In this document: one piece after another, positions 1 through 5,958 of the stretch
Numbering within the stretch: the first letter of the stretch is position 1
Layout: each line of letters begins with the position of its first letter
Assembly (NCBI GenBank): GCA_009693345.1
Contig: SHXL01000120.1
Location: 1 to 8,511 of the forward strand
Length of the DNA stretch: 8,511 nucleotides
DNA from: Betaproteobacteria bacterium
GTDB taxonomy: Bacteria; Pseudomonadota; Gammaproteobacteria; Burkholderiales; SG8-39
Reading direction: 5' to 3'
Program-made: the position numbers and the translations under genes
Notes under the pieces: generated by a model
What the model was told of the DNA's origin: nothing
The model's input: the letters and a program-made list of their open reading frames with translations, nothing else
Databases searched by the model: none

Positions 1-418
1 AGTGCTCGGGGTCATCGCCAGGTAGCGTGGCGATCTCGACGCGCAGGCGCCTGCCGTAATTGCTGTCGTCGTCGAGCTCGAACAGCAGGCCGAGGGGCCT
101 GCCGCTTTCCTTCGCCAGCCACAGGCCGCGCAACAGGCAGCGCACCGGCTCGGCGTCGCCAAGATCCAGCGCCGACCAGACCGCCGGGCCCGCGGCGGGC
201 GCATCCGCGCCCTCCTCGATCAGGTTCGGGAAGCGAAAGCTCACGTTCCCTCGCAAGCGCGCACCGGAGAACCGGTGCCCGCCCAAAGCGGCGAAGAAGC
301 ACTCGATCTCGCCCTGCACGTCGGCGCGCATCCAGAGCGGAAACTCTTGGCGCGCGACCACCAGGTCCTCCAGCGGCAGGGCGCCGAAATGATCGAGAAG
401 AAGATTGCGCAGCAGCAT
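1..418 (-). CDS. Partial gene of unknown function (N-terminal 139 residues; possibly N-domain of an AAA+ ATPase)
   Basis: An open frame runs from an ATG at 418 to the left edge without a stop, giving 139 residues that begin MLLRNLLLDHFGALPLEDL. Codon use matches the neighbouring genes, and the residue pattern is protein-like: acidic, soluble, no signal peptide or membrane segment. The visible segments include EPVRCLLRGLWLAKESGRP near residues 90-108 and VEIATLPGDDPEH at the edge. These loosely recall the N-terminal region that precedes the ATPase module in some bacterial AAA+ proteins; this is from memory and weak. No Walker motif is visible because the gene is cut. There is no convincing Shine-Dalgarno before 418; an in-frame TTG at 463 is an alternative start. 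It is divergent from the nuclease-like gene that starts 61 bp away. Confidence 0.6.
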   Translation of the reverse strand, partial: MLLRNLLLDHFGALPLEDLVVARQEFPLWMRADVQGEIECFFAALGGHRFSGARLRGNVSFRFPNLIEEGADAPAAGPAVWSALDLGDAEPVRCLLRGLWLAKESGRPLGLLFELDDDSNYGRRLRVEIATLPGDDPEH

Positions 419-479
419 CCCAAGAGGATGCCGTAGCGCTGGCTCATGGGGTGAGCCTGCCAAGGGGTTAAGCTAGCAC

Positions 480-1205
480 ATGGCAAAGAAACTCTTCGAC
501 CCCTCCTCCGACAAACCCTTTGCGATCAGCCGCTCGGGCATCGCACTGTTCCAGGAATGCCCGCGCTGCTTCTATCTGCACCGGCGACTGGGCATTGCAC
601 GGCCGGCGGGCTTTCCGTTCAACCTGAATTCGGCGGTGGATGCGCTGCTCAAGAAGGAGTTCGACACCTTCCGCGCCAAGGGCGAGCCCCACCCGTACAT
701 GCGCGAGGCCGGGATCAACGCGATGCCGCACCCGCATCCGCAGCTCGATCGCTGGCGCGCCAACTTCACCGGCATTCGCACGCTGCACGAGGCCACGGGG
801 TTCGAGCTCTTCGGCGCAATCGACGACCTGTGGCGAGATCTGGGCACCGGAGAACTGATCGTCGTGGACTACAAGGCCACCTCCAAGGCCGCCGAGGTCA
901 CGCTCGATGCCGACTGGCAGGACGGCTACAAGCGGCAGATGGAGTTTTACCAGTGGCTGCTGCGCCGCCAGGGGCTGAAGGTGGCCGGGCGCGGCTGGTT
1001 CGTGTACTGCAACGGCCGGCGGGACCTGGACAGTTTCGACAACCGCCTCGAATTCCGCGTGAAGATGATCCCCTACGACGGCGACGACGCGTGGATCGAG
1101 CCGGTGCTCGCCGAGATCCGCGAGACGCTTGATGCGCCGCAGGCGCCGGCGCCCGAGGAAGATTGCGAGTACTGCGTGTTCGCGGCGAAGGCGACGGGCG
1201 TCTAG
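480..1205 (+). CDS. PD-(D/E)XK nuclease superfamily protein (RecB/Cas4-like fold)
   Basis: This 241-residue soluble protein carries the core of the RecB/Cas4-type PD-(D/E)XK nuclease fold. Visible motifs are GAIDD (acidic D115), then VVDYKATSK with D130-x-K132, then QMEFYQWLLR (Q153, Y157, the QxxxY motif). The family cleaves DNA in a metal-dependent way, usually in repair or defence. Cysteines are paired at both ends: C27-P-R-C30 at the start and C229-E-Y-C232 at the end. This is reminiscent of the split iron-sulfur cluster ligands of Cas4, AddB and Dna2, although those use a one-plus-three arrangement. There is no helicase domain, so it would act alone or with a partner. No cas1/cas2 genes or repeats are present, so I do not call it cas4. 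The start at 480 has only a weak AAGGGG about 12 nt upstream. It converges on the WYL gene. Confidence 0.8.
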   Translation: MAKKLFDPSSDKPFAISRSGIALFQECPRCFYLHRRLGIARPAGFPFNLNSAVDALLKKEFDTFRAKGEPHPYMREAGINAMPHPHPQLDRWRANFTGIRTLHEATGFELFGAIDDLWRDLGTGELIVVDYKATSKAAEVTLDADWQDGYKRQMEFYQWLLRRQGLKVAGRGWFVYCNGRRDLDSFDNRLEFRVKMIPYDGDDAWIEPVLAEIRETLDAPQAPAPEEDCEYCVFAAKATGV

Positions 1206-1231
1206 CGGCGAAATCGGGCTCTGACCCCGAT
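1201..1231. repeat. REP-like palindromic repeat, copy A
   Basis: A 21-bp core (1211-1231) is identical to 2238-2258. The two copies also share the 9-mer TCTAGCGGC upstream (1201-1209 here, 2223-2231 there); the intervening sequence is 5 bp longer in the second copy. The TAG in the 9-mer is the stop codon of the nuclease-like gene. The core is a GGG-CTCTGAC-CCC palindrome, similar to short repeats I remember as common in betaproteobacterial intergenic regions. Its mobilising enzyme, if any, is not in the window. Confidence 0.65.
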
Positions 1232-1234
1232 TTT
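1211..1234. terminator. Hairpin between convergent genes, possible bidirectional terminator
   Basis: A perfect 8-bp inverted repeat, AAATCGGG (1211-1218) and CCCGATTT (1226-1233), encloses a 7-nt loop. It sits in the short gap between the stop of the nuclease-like gene (1205) and the stop of the WYL gene (1234-1236). The T-run on the plus strand is short (four T, part of the stem), so termination on either strand is plausible but weak. The same core occurs again at 2238-2258, which suggests a dispersed repeat rather than a purpose-built terminator. Confidence 0.5.
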
Positions 1235-2202
1235 CAGCGGTAGAGCTTTGATGCCGCGGCGAGCTGCTCGCGCACGCGATTCCTGAGCGCCTCGGGCTCG
1301 AGCACCTCCACGTCGGGCCCGTATTTCAGGATGTCCATGACCAGCTCGCGGTCGTTGGCATATGGCAGCGAGAGGATGTAGCTGCCGCCCTTGTCGAATT
1401 CGCTCTTCTGCTTGGAGTGCCAGCTCTGCGTCGCGACCCAGCGCGCGGCCTTGGCGGAGAAACGCAGCTTTGCCCACGTCACCTTCTTGCCGCCGAAGAT
1501 GCCGTAGCCGCCCTTCAAGTATTCGTCCAACTCCGCCTTGGGAATGTCCTTCGCGCGCTCGTCCACCAGCTCGGCGGCGCGGATCGCGTCCACCGCGAAA
1601 CTGCGCAGATCGTTCCTCAGGTGGCACCAGGCGTCCACGTACCAGTTGTCGCGGTAGTGCACGAGACGCTGCGGCGAGATCGTGCGCTCGGTCTCGCGGT
1701 CTTCATTGCGGTTGTAGTGGCGGATCTTCAGGCGCCGGCGGTTGAGCGTCGCGGTGGCCACCACCGCGAAGCCCTCGTGCTTAAGTTCGCGCGCCGCCAT
1801 GTGCAGCACGCGCACGCGGCGCGCCACCTCCTCCTGTGAGTGGTCGCCCGAGCCGAGGATCGCCGCGAAGCGCGCGAGCAAGGGCTTGATGTGCGGCGTG
1901 AGCAGGCCCGGCTGCAGGTTTTCCAGCAGGTGCTGCATGGTGAGCAGCGCGTGGATCTCGGCAGCCGAGAACCACAGACCCGGCAGTCCGTAGCGCGGCC
2001 CGGCGAGCGGCTTGCCGAAACGGTAGCCGTTGGAATCGCGATCATATTCGATGGGCGCGTTCAGGCGCTCGCGCATGTAGGCGAGGTCGCGCTTCACCTG
2101 CGCGCGCGAGATGCCGAGCGACTCCTGCAGCTTGGCGAACGAGACGCTCAAGCCGCCCTGCAGCATCTGGTCGATCTTGTAGAAGCGCTCGGTGCGGTCC
2201 AT
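1234..2202 (-). CDS. WYL-domain transcriptional regulator (YafY/DeoR-like HTH)
   Basis: A 322-residue regulator. It starts with a winged helix-turn-helix of about residues 5-62 (ERFYKIDQMLQGG, then SFAKLQESLGISRAQVKRDL as recognition region). A linker follows, then a WYL domain around residues 150-215 with the signature DNWYVDAWCH and the downstream arginine of LRSFAVDAIR. A C-terminal WCX-type extension runs to the end. WYL domains bind nucleotides, nucleic acid or other small ligands and control DNA binding; they regulate defence, repair and metabolic genes. The start at 2202 is supported by a strong AGGGGAGAG ribosome site. It converges on the nuclease-like gene and diverges from the racemase gene across 69 bp, so it could act on either neighbour or on itself. 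The target cannot be read from the sequence. Confidence 0.9.
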   Translation of the reverse strand: MDRTERFYKIDQMLQGGLSVSFAKLQESLGISRAQVKRDLAYMRERLNAPIEYDRDSNGYRFGKPLAGPRYGLPGLWFSAAEIHALLTMQHLLENLQPGLLTPHIKPLLARFAAILGSGDHSQEEVARRVRVLHMAARELKHEGFAVVATATLNRRRLKIRHYNRNEDRETERTISPQRLVHYRDNWYVDAWCHLRNDLRSFAVDAIRAAELVDERAKDIPKAELDEYLKGGYGIFGGKKVTWAKLRFSAKAARWVATQSWHSKQKSEFDKGGSYILSLPYANDRELVMDILKYGPDVEVLEPEALRNRVREQLAAASKLYR

Positions 2203-2205
2203 GGA

Positions 2206-2214
2206 CTCTCCCCT
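2206..2214 (-). promoter_or_regulatory. Shine-Dalgarno of the WYL regulator
   Basis: On the minus strand AGGGGAGAG lies 3 nt before the ATG at 2202, with its GGGGAG core about 5 nt away. It is among the strongest ribosome sites in the window and fixes the start of the regulator. Confidence 0.75.
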
Positions 2215-2222
2215 ACGCTGAT

Positions 2223-2258
2223 TCTAGCGGCCGAGGGAAATCGGGCTCTGACCCCGAT
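2223..2258. repeat. REP-like palindromic repeat, copy B
   Basis: Second copy of the repeat at 1201-1231, in the same orientation. The core 2238-2258 is identical over 21 bp, and the leading 9-mer TCTAGCGGC recurs at 2223-2231. Here the right arm is cut short: CCCGAT is followed by AT instead of TT, so the stem is 6 bp plus possible extension. It lies in the gap between the divergent starts of the WYL regulator (2202) and the racemase (2272), and any transcript reading either gene from a distal promoter would cross it. Confidence 0.65.
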
Positions 2259-2271
2259 ATACTCGCAAAAC

Positions 2272-2937
2272 GTGGACAAAATCCTTGTCATCAATCCGAA
2301 TTCCACCGAGGCCGTGACGCGCGGCATCGACGAGGCCTGCGCGCCGCTGCGCATGCCGGGCGGGCCCGCCATCGACTGCGTGACGCTGAAGGCAGGCCCG
2401 CCGGGGATCGAGACGCAGCAGCATGTGGATGGGGTTGTTTCCCCTCTTTTGTCCTTGGTAAGAAAGAACGAAAAGAAGTATTCGGCCTTCGTCATCGCCT
2501 GCTACAGCGATCCCGGCCTGCACTCGCTGCGCGAGGCGACGAGGAAACCGGTGCTCGGCATTTCCGAGTGCGGCATCCTCACCGCGCTGACGCTCGGGCA
2601 GAAGTTCGGCGTCATCGCGATCCTAAAGCAGTCCATCCCGCGGCACCTGCGCTATGTAGCCGCGCTTGGCGTCAGCGCGCGATTGGCGGGCGAGCTGCCG
2701 GTGGGCCTGCGTGTCGTCGAATTGTCGGATGAGAAAAAAACCTTCCGCCGCATGGTGGAAGTCGGCAAAGCGCTGCGCGACGCGCACGGCGCCGATGTCG
2801 TGGTGATGGGCTGCGCCGGCATGGCGCGCTACCGCAAGCCGCTGCAGGACGCGGTCGGCATCCCCGTGGTCGAGCCGACGCAGGCCGCGGTCGCGATGGC
2901 GATCGGGCGCGTGCGCCTGAACTGGGCCGGGAATTAG
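2272..2937 (+). CDS. Asp/Glu/hydantoin racemase family protein
   Basis: A 221-residue protein of the Asp/Glu/hydantoin racemase superfamily. It opens with VDKILVINPNST, the usual first strand of hydantoin racemases. The two catalytic cysteines are present: C77 in VIACYSDPGLHS and C181 in VMGCAGMARY. These act as paired acid/base in cofactor-independent racemisation. Length fits hydantoin or allantoin racemase; maleate isomerase is a possible relative with the same cysteine pair. The GTG at 2272 is chosen because the homologous N-terminus begins there and no ATG is close; no Shine-Dalgarno is visible, and TATACT at 2258-2263 could be a -10 giving a very short leader. It ends tail-to-tail with the flavin reductase gene, sharing TTAG (2934-2937). 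Its presence beside hydantoinase and carbamoylase genes supports a ureide-related role, though it is on the opposite strand. Confidence 0.87.
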   Translation: MDKILVINPNSTEAVTRGIDEACAPLRMPGGPAIDCVTLKAGPPGIETQQHVDGVVSPLLSLVRKNEKKYSAFVIACYSDPGLHSLREATRKPVLGISECGILTALTLGQKFGVIAILKQSIPRHLRYVAALGVSARLAGELPVGLRVVELSDEKKTFRRMVEVGKALRDAHGADVVVMGCAGMARYRKPLQDAVGIPVVEPTQAAVAMAIGRVRLNWAGN

Positions 2938-3539
2938 GGAATTTCGCCCGGCAGGTCGAAGCGCTGGCGCGTGGTGCAGTAGCGGCTGGCGAACAGGCGG
3001 CCGATCGGGCGGTAGTTTTCTTCCGAGATGCGCTTGGTCTTGGGGTCGATGATGCCCTCGCGCGCGTGGACGAGCAGGATTTCGCCGATCACCAGTTCGC
3101 GCTGCGGTCCGAACTCGATGCGGCGCTCGACTCTGCATTCGAAGCAAGCGGCCGCTTCGCCGATGCGCGGATGCTTCACCTTGAGCGCAGGCACCGGCGT
3201 GAGGCCGGTCTGCGCAAACTCGCTCTCGGTTTCGGGAATTTCGTAGCTCGAGAGGTGCATCGCGTTGGCCGTGGACTCATCGACCAGGTTGACCACGTAC
3301 TCGCCGGTGCGCCGGATGTTCTTCAAGGTGTGCTTCACTTGGCCGTCGGAGCGGAAGTTGAAGCTGAGGATGCACAGCGGCGGATCTTCCGAGATGGCGT
3401 TGAAGAAGGAGAACGGCGCGCAGTTGGCGACGCCGTTCTCGTTCCAGGTCGACACCCAGCCGATCGGCCGCGGCACCACCAGGCCGATGATCAGCTTGTA
3501 GCGCTCGAGCGGCGTCAGGCTGGCGAGTTCGAGATCCAT
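2934..3539 (-). CDS. Flavin reductase-like FMN-binding protein (likely partner of the monooxygenase)
   Basis: A 201-residue protein of the flavin reductase-like domain family (DIM6/NTAB type). Recognisable blocks are PRPIGWVST (residues 23-31), NCAPFSFFNAISEDPP (39-54) and KHTLKNIRRTGEYVVNLV (69-86), all part of the split-barrel FMN site. Such proteins use NAD(P)H to make reduced flavin for a separate oxygenase. The acyl-CoA-dehydrogenase-fold oxygenase in the same operon needs exactly this kind of partner, so pairing is a reasonable inference. It is the last gene of the operon. Its ATG at 3539 overlaps the stop of the carbamoylase gene by one base (TGATG), and no separate ribosome site is visible, which implies translational coupling. 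Its stop overlaps the convergent racemase stop by 4 bp. Confidence 0.88.
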   Translation of the reverse strand: MDLELASLTPLERYKLIIGLVVPRPIGWVSTWNENGVANCAPFSFFNAISEDPPLCILSFNFRSDGQVKHTLKNIRRTGEYVVNLVDESTANAMHLSSYEIPETESEFAQTGLTPVPALKVKHPRIGEAAACFECRVERRIEFGPQRELVIGEILLVHAREGIIDPKTKRISEENYRPIGRLFASRYCTTRQRFDLPGEIP

Positions 3540-4477
3540 CAGCCGTTGGCGGGCGTGACTTCGGCGCCGGTGCGCTCGACGATCAGCTTGTAGTGCTCCG
3601 GGCGCCGGTGCGCGGCGAAGTTGAACATGGTCTTCTTCAGGTTGGCGGCGAGGTCGATGTCGCAGTTGTAGCAGATCACCTCGTCTTCCTCGGTCTGGCT
3701 CTTGACCGCGATCTCGCCGCTGGGCGCGACGATCACCGAATGGCCGAACATGCGAAAGCCGTCCTCGAAGCCCGCCTTGGCGGTCTCGATGAGCCAGGTG
3801 GCGTTCTGGAACGCCATCGACTGCGCCATGATGAGGTGGTGGTGCACGCGCAAGGCCGGCGGTTCGCCGTAGTGCAGGTTCTCGGTCGGCGTGTTGAAAC
3901 CGAGCGCCACGATCTCGGCGCCCTGCAGCGCGAGCACGCGGAAGGCCTCGGGCCAGCGCCGGTCGTTGCAGATCAGCATGCCGGTGATGGTGTCCAGGTA
4001 GCGCCAGACGCGAAAGCCCAGGTCGCCGACCTCGAAATATTTCTTTTCCAGGTGCTGGAAAGCCGCTTTCGGCTTGTGGTCGGCGTGCCCCGGGAGATGG
4101 ATCTTGCGGTACTTGCCGTTGATGGCGCCGTCCGGCCCGACCAGGAGCGCGGCGTTGAAGCGCCGTCCCTCGGGCGTGAGCTCCGCGTAGCCGATGTAGA
4201 AGCCGATGCCGAGCTTCTTCGCATCTTCGAACAAGGGAAGTGTTTCCCTGGACGGCATTTCACGTTCAAAAAATCTTTGATCGACTTCCTTTTGATCCTC
4301 CATCCACCACCTCGGGAAGAAGGTGGTGAAGGCGAGCTCGGGAAAGACGACGAACTTCGCCCCCATGCTGTGCGCCTCCTTGAGCAGATTGCGCAATCGC
4401 GTGACGGCGGCGGCGCGAGAGTCGGCTTTGTTTAGCGGCCCGAGCTGGGCGGCGGCGATCTTGAGGTGTCTGGCCAT
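3539..4477 (-). CDS. N-carbamoyl-D-amino acid hydrolase (nitrilase superfamily)
   Basis: A 312-residue carbon-nitrogen hydrolase. It resembles Agrobacterium D-carbamoylase in length and in the three catalytic sites: E47 in VVFPELAFTTFFPRW, K125 in GKYRKIHLPGH, and nucleophile C170 in LICNDRRWPE. The CNDRRWPE string is typical of D-carbamoylases rather than of beta-ureidopropionase. The enzyme splits an N-carbamoyl amino acid into the amino acid, CO2 and ammonia in the cytoplasm. It lies directly after the hydantoinase gene (16-nt gap), the expected next step. The real substrate may differ from free amino acids because of the oxygenase context. No clear Shine-Dalgarno precedes the ATG at 4477. 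A local low-GC patch codes residues about 60-72 (EDQKEVDQRFFER). Confidence 0.9.
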   Translation of the reverse strand: MARHLKIAAAQLGPLNKADSRAAAVTRLRNLLKEAHSMGAKFVVFPELAFTTFFPRWWMEDQKEVDQRFFEREMPSRETLPLFEDAKKLGIGFYIGYAELTPEGRRFNAALLVGPDGAINGKYRKIHLPGHADHKPKAAFQHLEKKYFEVGDLGFRVWRYLDTITGMLICNDRRWPEAFRVLALQGAEIVALGFNTPTENLHYGEPPALRVHHHLIMAQSMAFQNATWLIETAKAGFEDGFRMFGHSVIVAPSGEIAVKSQTEEDEVICYNCDIDLAANLKKTMFNFAAHRRPEHYKLIVERTGAEVTPANG

Positions 4478-4480
4478 GGG

Positions 4481-4500
4481 GTTATCCGCGCAGTTATCCG
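4481..4500. repeat. 12-bp-period tandem duplication giving a doubled stop codon
   Basis: GTTATCCG occurs at 4481-4488 and again at 4493-4500, separated by CGCA. On the minus strand this gives two in-frame TAA codons for the hydantoinase gene, five codons counting both stops, just before the carbamoylase ATG. It looks like a small tandem duplication and ensures termination in this 16-nt spacer. Confidence 0.7.
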
Positions 4501-5951
4501 ATGAGGTTTCTGAGTTTGCGTGCAGGTCCGTCTATTTTTGCGTGCGCGGCAGCGACCAGCGGACCGGGCACGCCGCGAGGCAGGTACTGTCCCGATCCGC
4601 GCGCCACTTTCAATTTGCCGTCCTCGACGACGATGCGTCCGCGGCTGGTCACGATCTCCGGCCAGCCCTTGTAGACATGTCCCTCGTAGGGCGTGTAGCC
4701 GACCGCATCGTGCATCATCGAATAGTCGATGCGCTTTTCGATCTCCGGATTCCAGAGGGCGATGTCGGCGTCCGACCCGATCGCGATCGTGCCCTTGCGT
4801 GGATACAGGCCGTACATGCGCGCATGGTTGGTCGAGGCGAGCGCGACGAACTGGTTGATGCTCAGACGCCCCTTCAGCACGCCCTCCGAAAAGAGGATCG
4901 GCAGGCGCATCTCGATGCCGGGAATGCCGTTAGCCATTTCCTTGAAGGTGGTCTGGTCGCCGCGCGGGATCTTCGCCGTTTTGTCGAACCGGTAGGGCGC
5001 GTGATCGGAGGAATACACCTGGAAGGTGCCGTTGGCGAGGCCGGCCCAGATCGCCTCCTGCGCCGCCTTGTCGCGCAGCGGCGGGCTGCAGCACCACTTC
5101 GCCCCTTCGACGCCGGGGCGATCCATGTCCTCCGCAGTGAGCACCAGGTACTGGGGGCAGGTCTCGGCGTAGATTCTCGCGCCCAGCGTCTGCGCGGCGC
5201 GGATCGTGTTGGTCGCCTCCGGGCTCGAGACGTGCACGATCAGCACCGGAACGCTCAGCAGCCGCGACAGGGAAATGATGCGGTGCGTCGCCTCGGCCTC
5301 GGCGAGCGCATCGTGCGCCACACCGTGAAACTTCGGCGCGCCGTGCCCGCGCTCGATGAGGCGCTTGGCGATCCAGCGGATCATGTCGTCGTTCTCGGCG
5401 TGCACCATCACCAACGCGCCCTCGCGATCCGCGACGCTCAGGATTTCCAGCAGCTGGTAGTCCTCGAGCTTCCACTTCGGATAGGTCATGTAGACCTTGA
5501 ACGAGGTGATGCCGCCCTTGATCGCGACCGGCAGCTCTTCGTTGAGCACCTTGTCGGTCGGTTCGCCGATGATCAGGTGGAAGCCGTAGTCGATCACGGC
5601 CTTGGTGCGCGCGCATTCGTGGTAGTCGGCAACCGTGGTCGTGACGGACGTGCCGCGATGCTGCGCCGCGAACGAAATGATGGTGGTGGTGCCGCCGAAC
5701 GCCGCGGACACCGTGCCGCTGTGGAAGTCGTCGGCCGACATGATGCCCATGCCCGAGAGCTGCTCGATATGGCAATGGCTGTCGATGCCGCCCGGCAGCA
5801 CATAGCGGCCGGCGGCGTCGATGTCGCGCGCGCCCGCCGGCAGGTGCTCCGCCATCGCGACGATCTTCTCGCCGGCGATGCCGATGTCGCAACGCATCGT
5901 CTCGGCGGCGGTCGCCACCGTGCCGTTGCGGATGGTGAGGTCGAATTTCAC
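4494..5951 (-). CDS. D-hydantoinase/dihydropyrimidinase-type cyclic amidohydrolase
   Basis: A 485-residue amidohydrolase that opens cyclic ureides (hydantoins, dihydropyrimidines) to N-carbamoyl acids. The binuclear metal site is complete: H59 and H61 in GGIDSHCHIEQ, carbamylated K152 in SFKVYMTY, H184 in VMVHAEN, H240 in LIVHVSS, and D316 in YSSDHAPY. Y157 matches the substrate tyrosine of D-hydantoinases. The DSHCH version of the first motif marks a subfamily apart from the usual DPHTH hydantoinases. Start: I use GTG at 5951 because KFDLTIRNG is the normal first strand. The in-frame extension to 6056 would overlap the upstream oxygenase gene by about 100 nt with low-complexity Arg/Ser sequence. 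The gap to the oxygenase stop is 7 nt with no clear ribosome site, so translation is probably coupled. The carbamoylase that follows would use its product. Confidence 0.92.
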   Translation of the reverse strand: MKFDLTIRNGTVATAAETMRCDIGIAGEKIVAMAEHLPAGARDIDAAGRYVLPGGIDSHCHIEQLSGMGIMSADDFHSGTVSAAFGGTTTIISFAAQHRGTSVTTTVADYHECARTKAVIDYGFHLIIGEPTDKVLNEELPVAIKGGITSFKVYMTYPKWKLEDYQLLEILSVADREGALVMVHAENDDMIRWIAKRLIERGHGAPKFHGVAHDALAEAEATHRIISLSRLLSVPVLIVHVSSPEATNTIRAAQTLGARIYAETCPQYLVLTAEDMDRPGVEGAKWCCSPPLRDKAAQEAIWAGLANGTFQVYSSDHAPYRFDKTAKIPRGDQTTFKEMANGIPGIEMRLPILFSEGVLKGRLSINQFVALASTNHARMYGLYPRKGTIAIGSDADIALWNPEIEKRIDYSMMHDAVGYTPYEGHVYKGWPEIVTSRGRIVVEDGKLKVARGSGQYLPRGVPGPLVAAAHAKIDGPARKLRNLIG

Positions 5952-5958
5952 GAACGGG

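Noticed and set aside
241..486. 81-codon minus-strand frame starting MPCASLTPWQ, and the 96-codon frame at 12-302
   Set aside because: Both are Cys/Arg-rich out-of-frame readings of the partial gene at 1-418, whose own frame stays open to the edge and looks like real protein.
480..1205. CRISPR-associated Cas4
   Set aside because: The fold fits, but there are no repeats, no cas1/cas2, and the cysteine layout differs; only a general PD-(D/E)XK call is supported.
1840..2271. Longer N-terminus of the racemase starting at 1840
   Set aside because: The extra 144 codons lie antisense to the WYL gene, cross the palindromic repeat and have no relation to racemases; the family N-terminus begins at the GTG at 2272.
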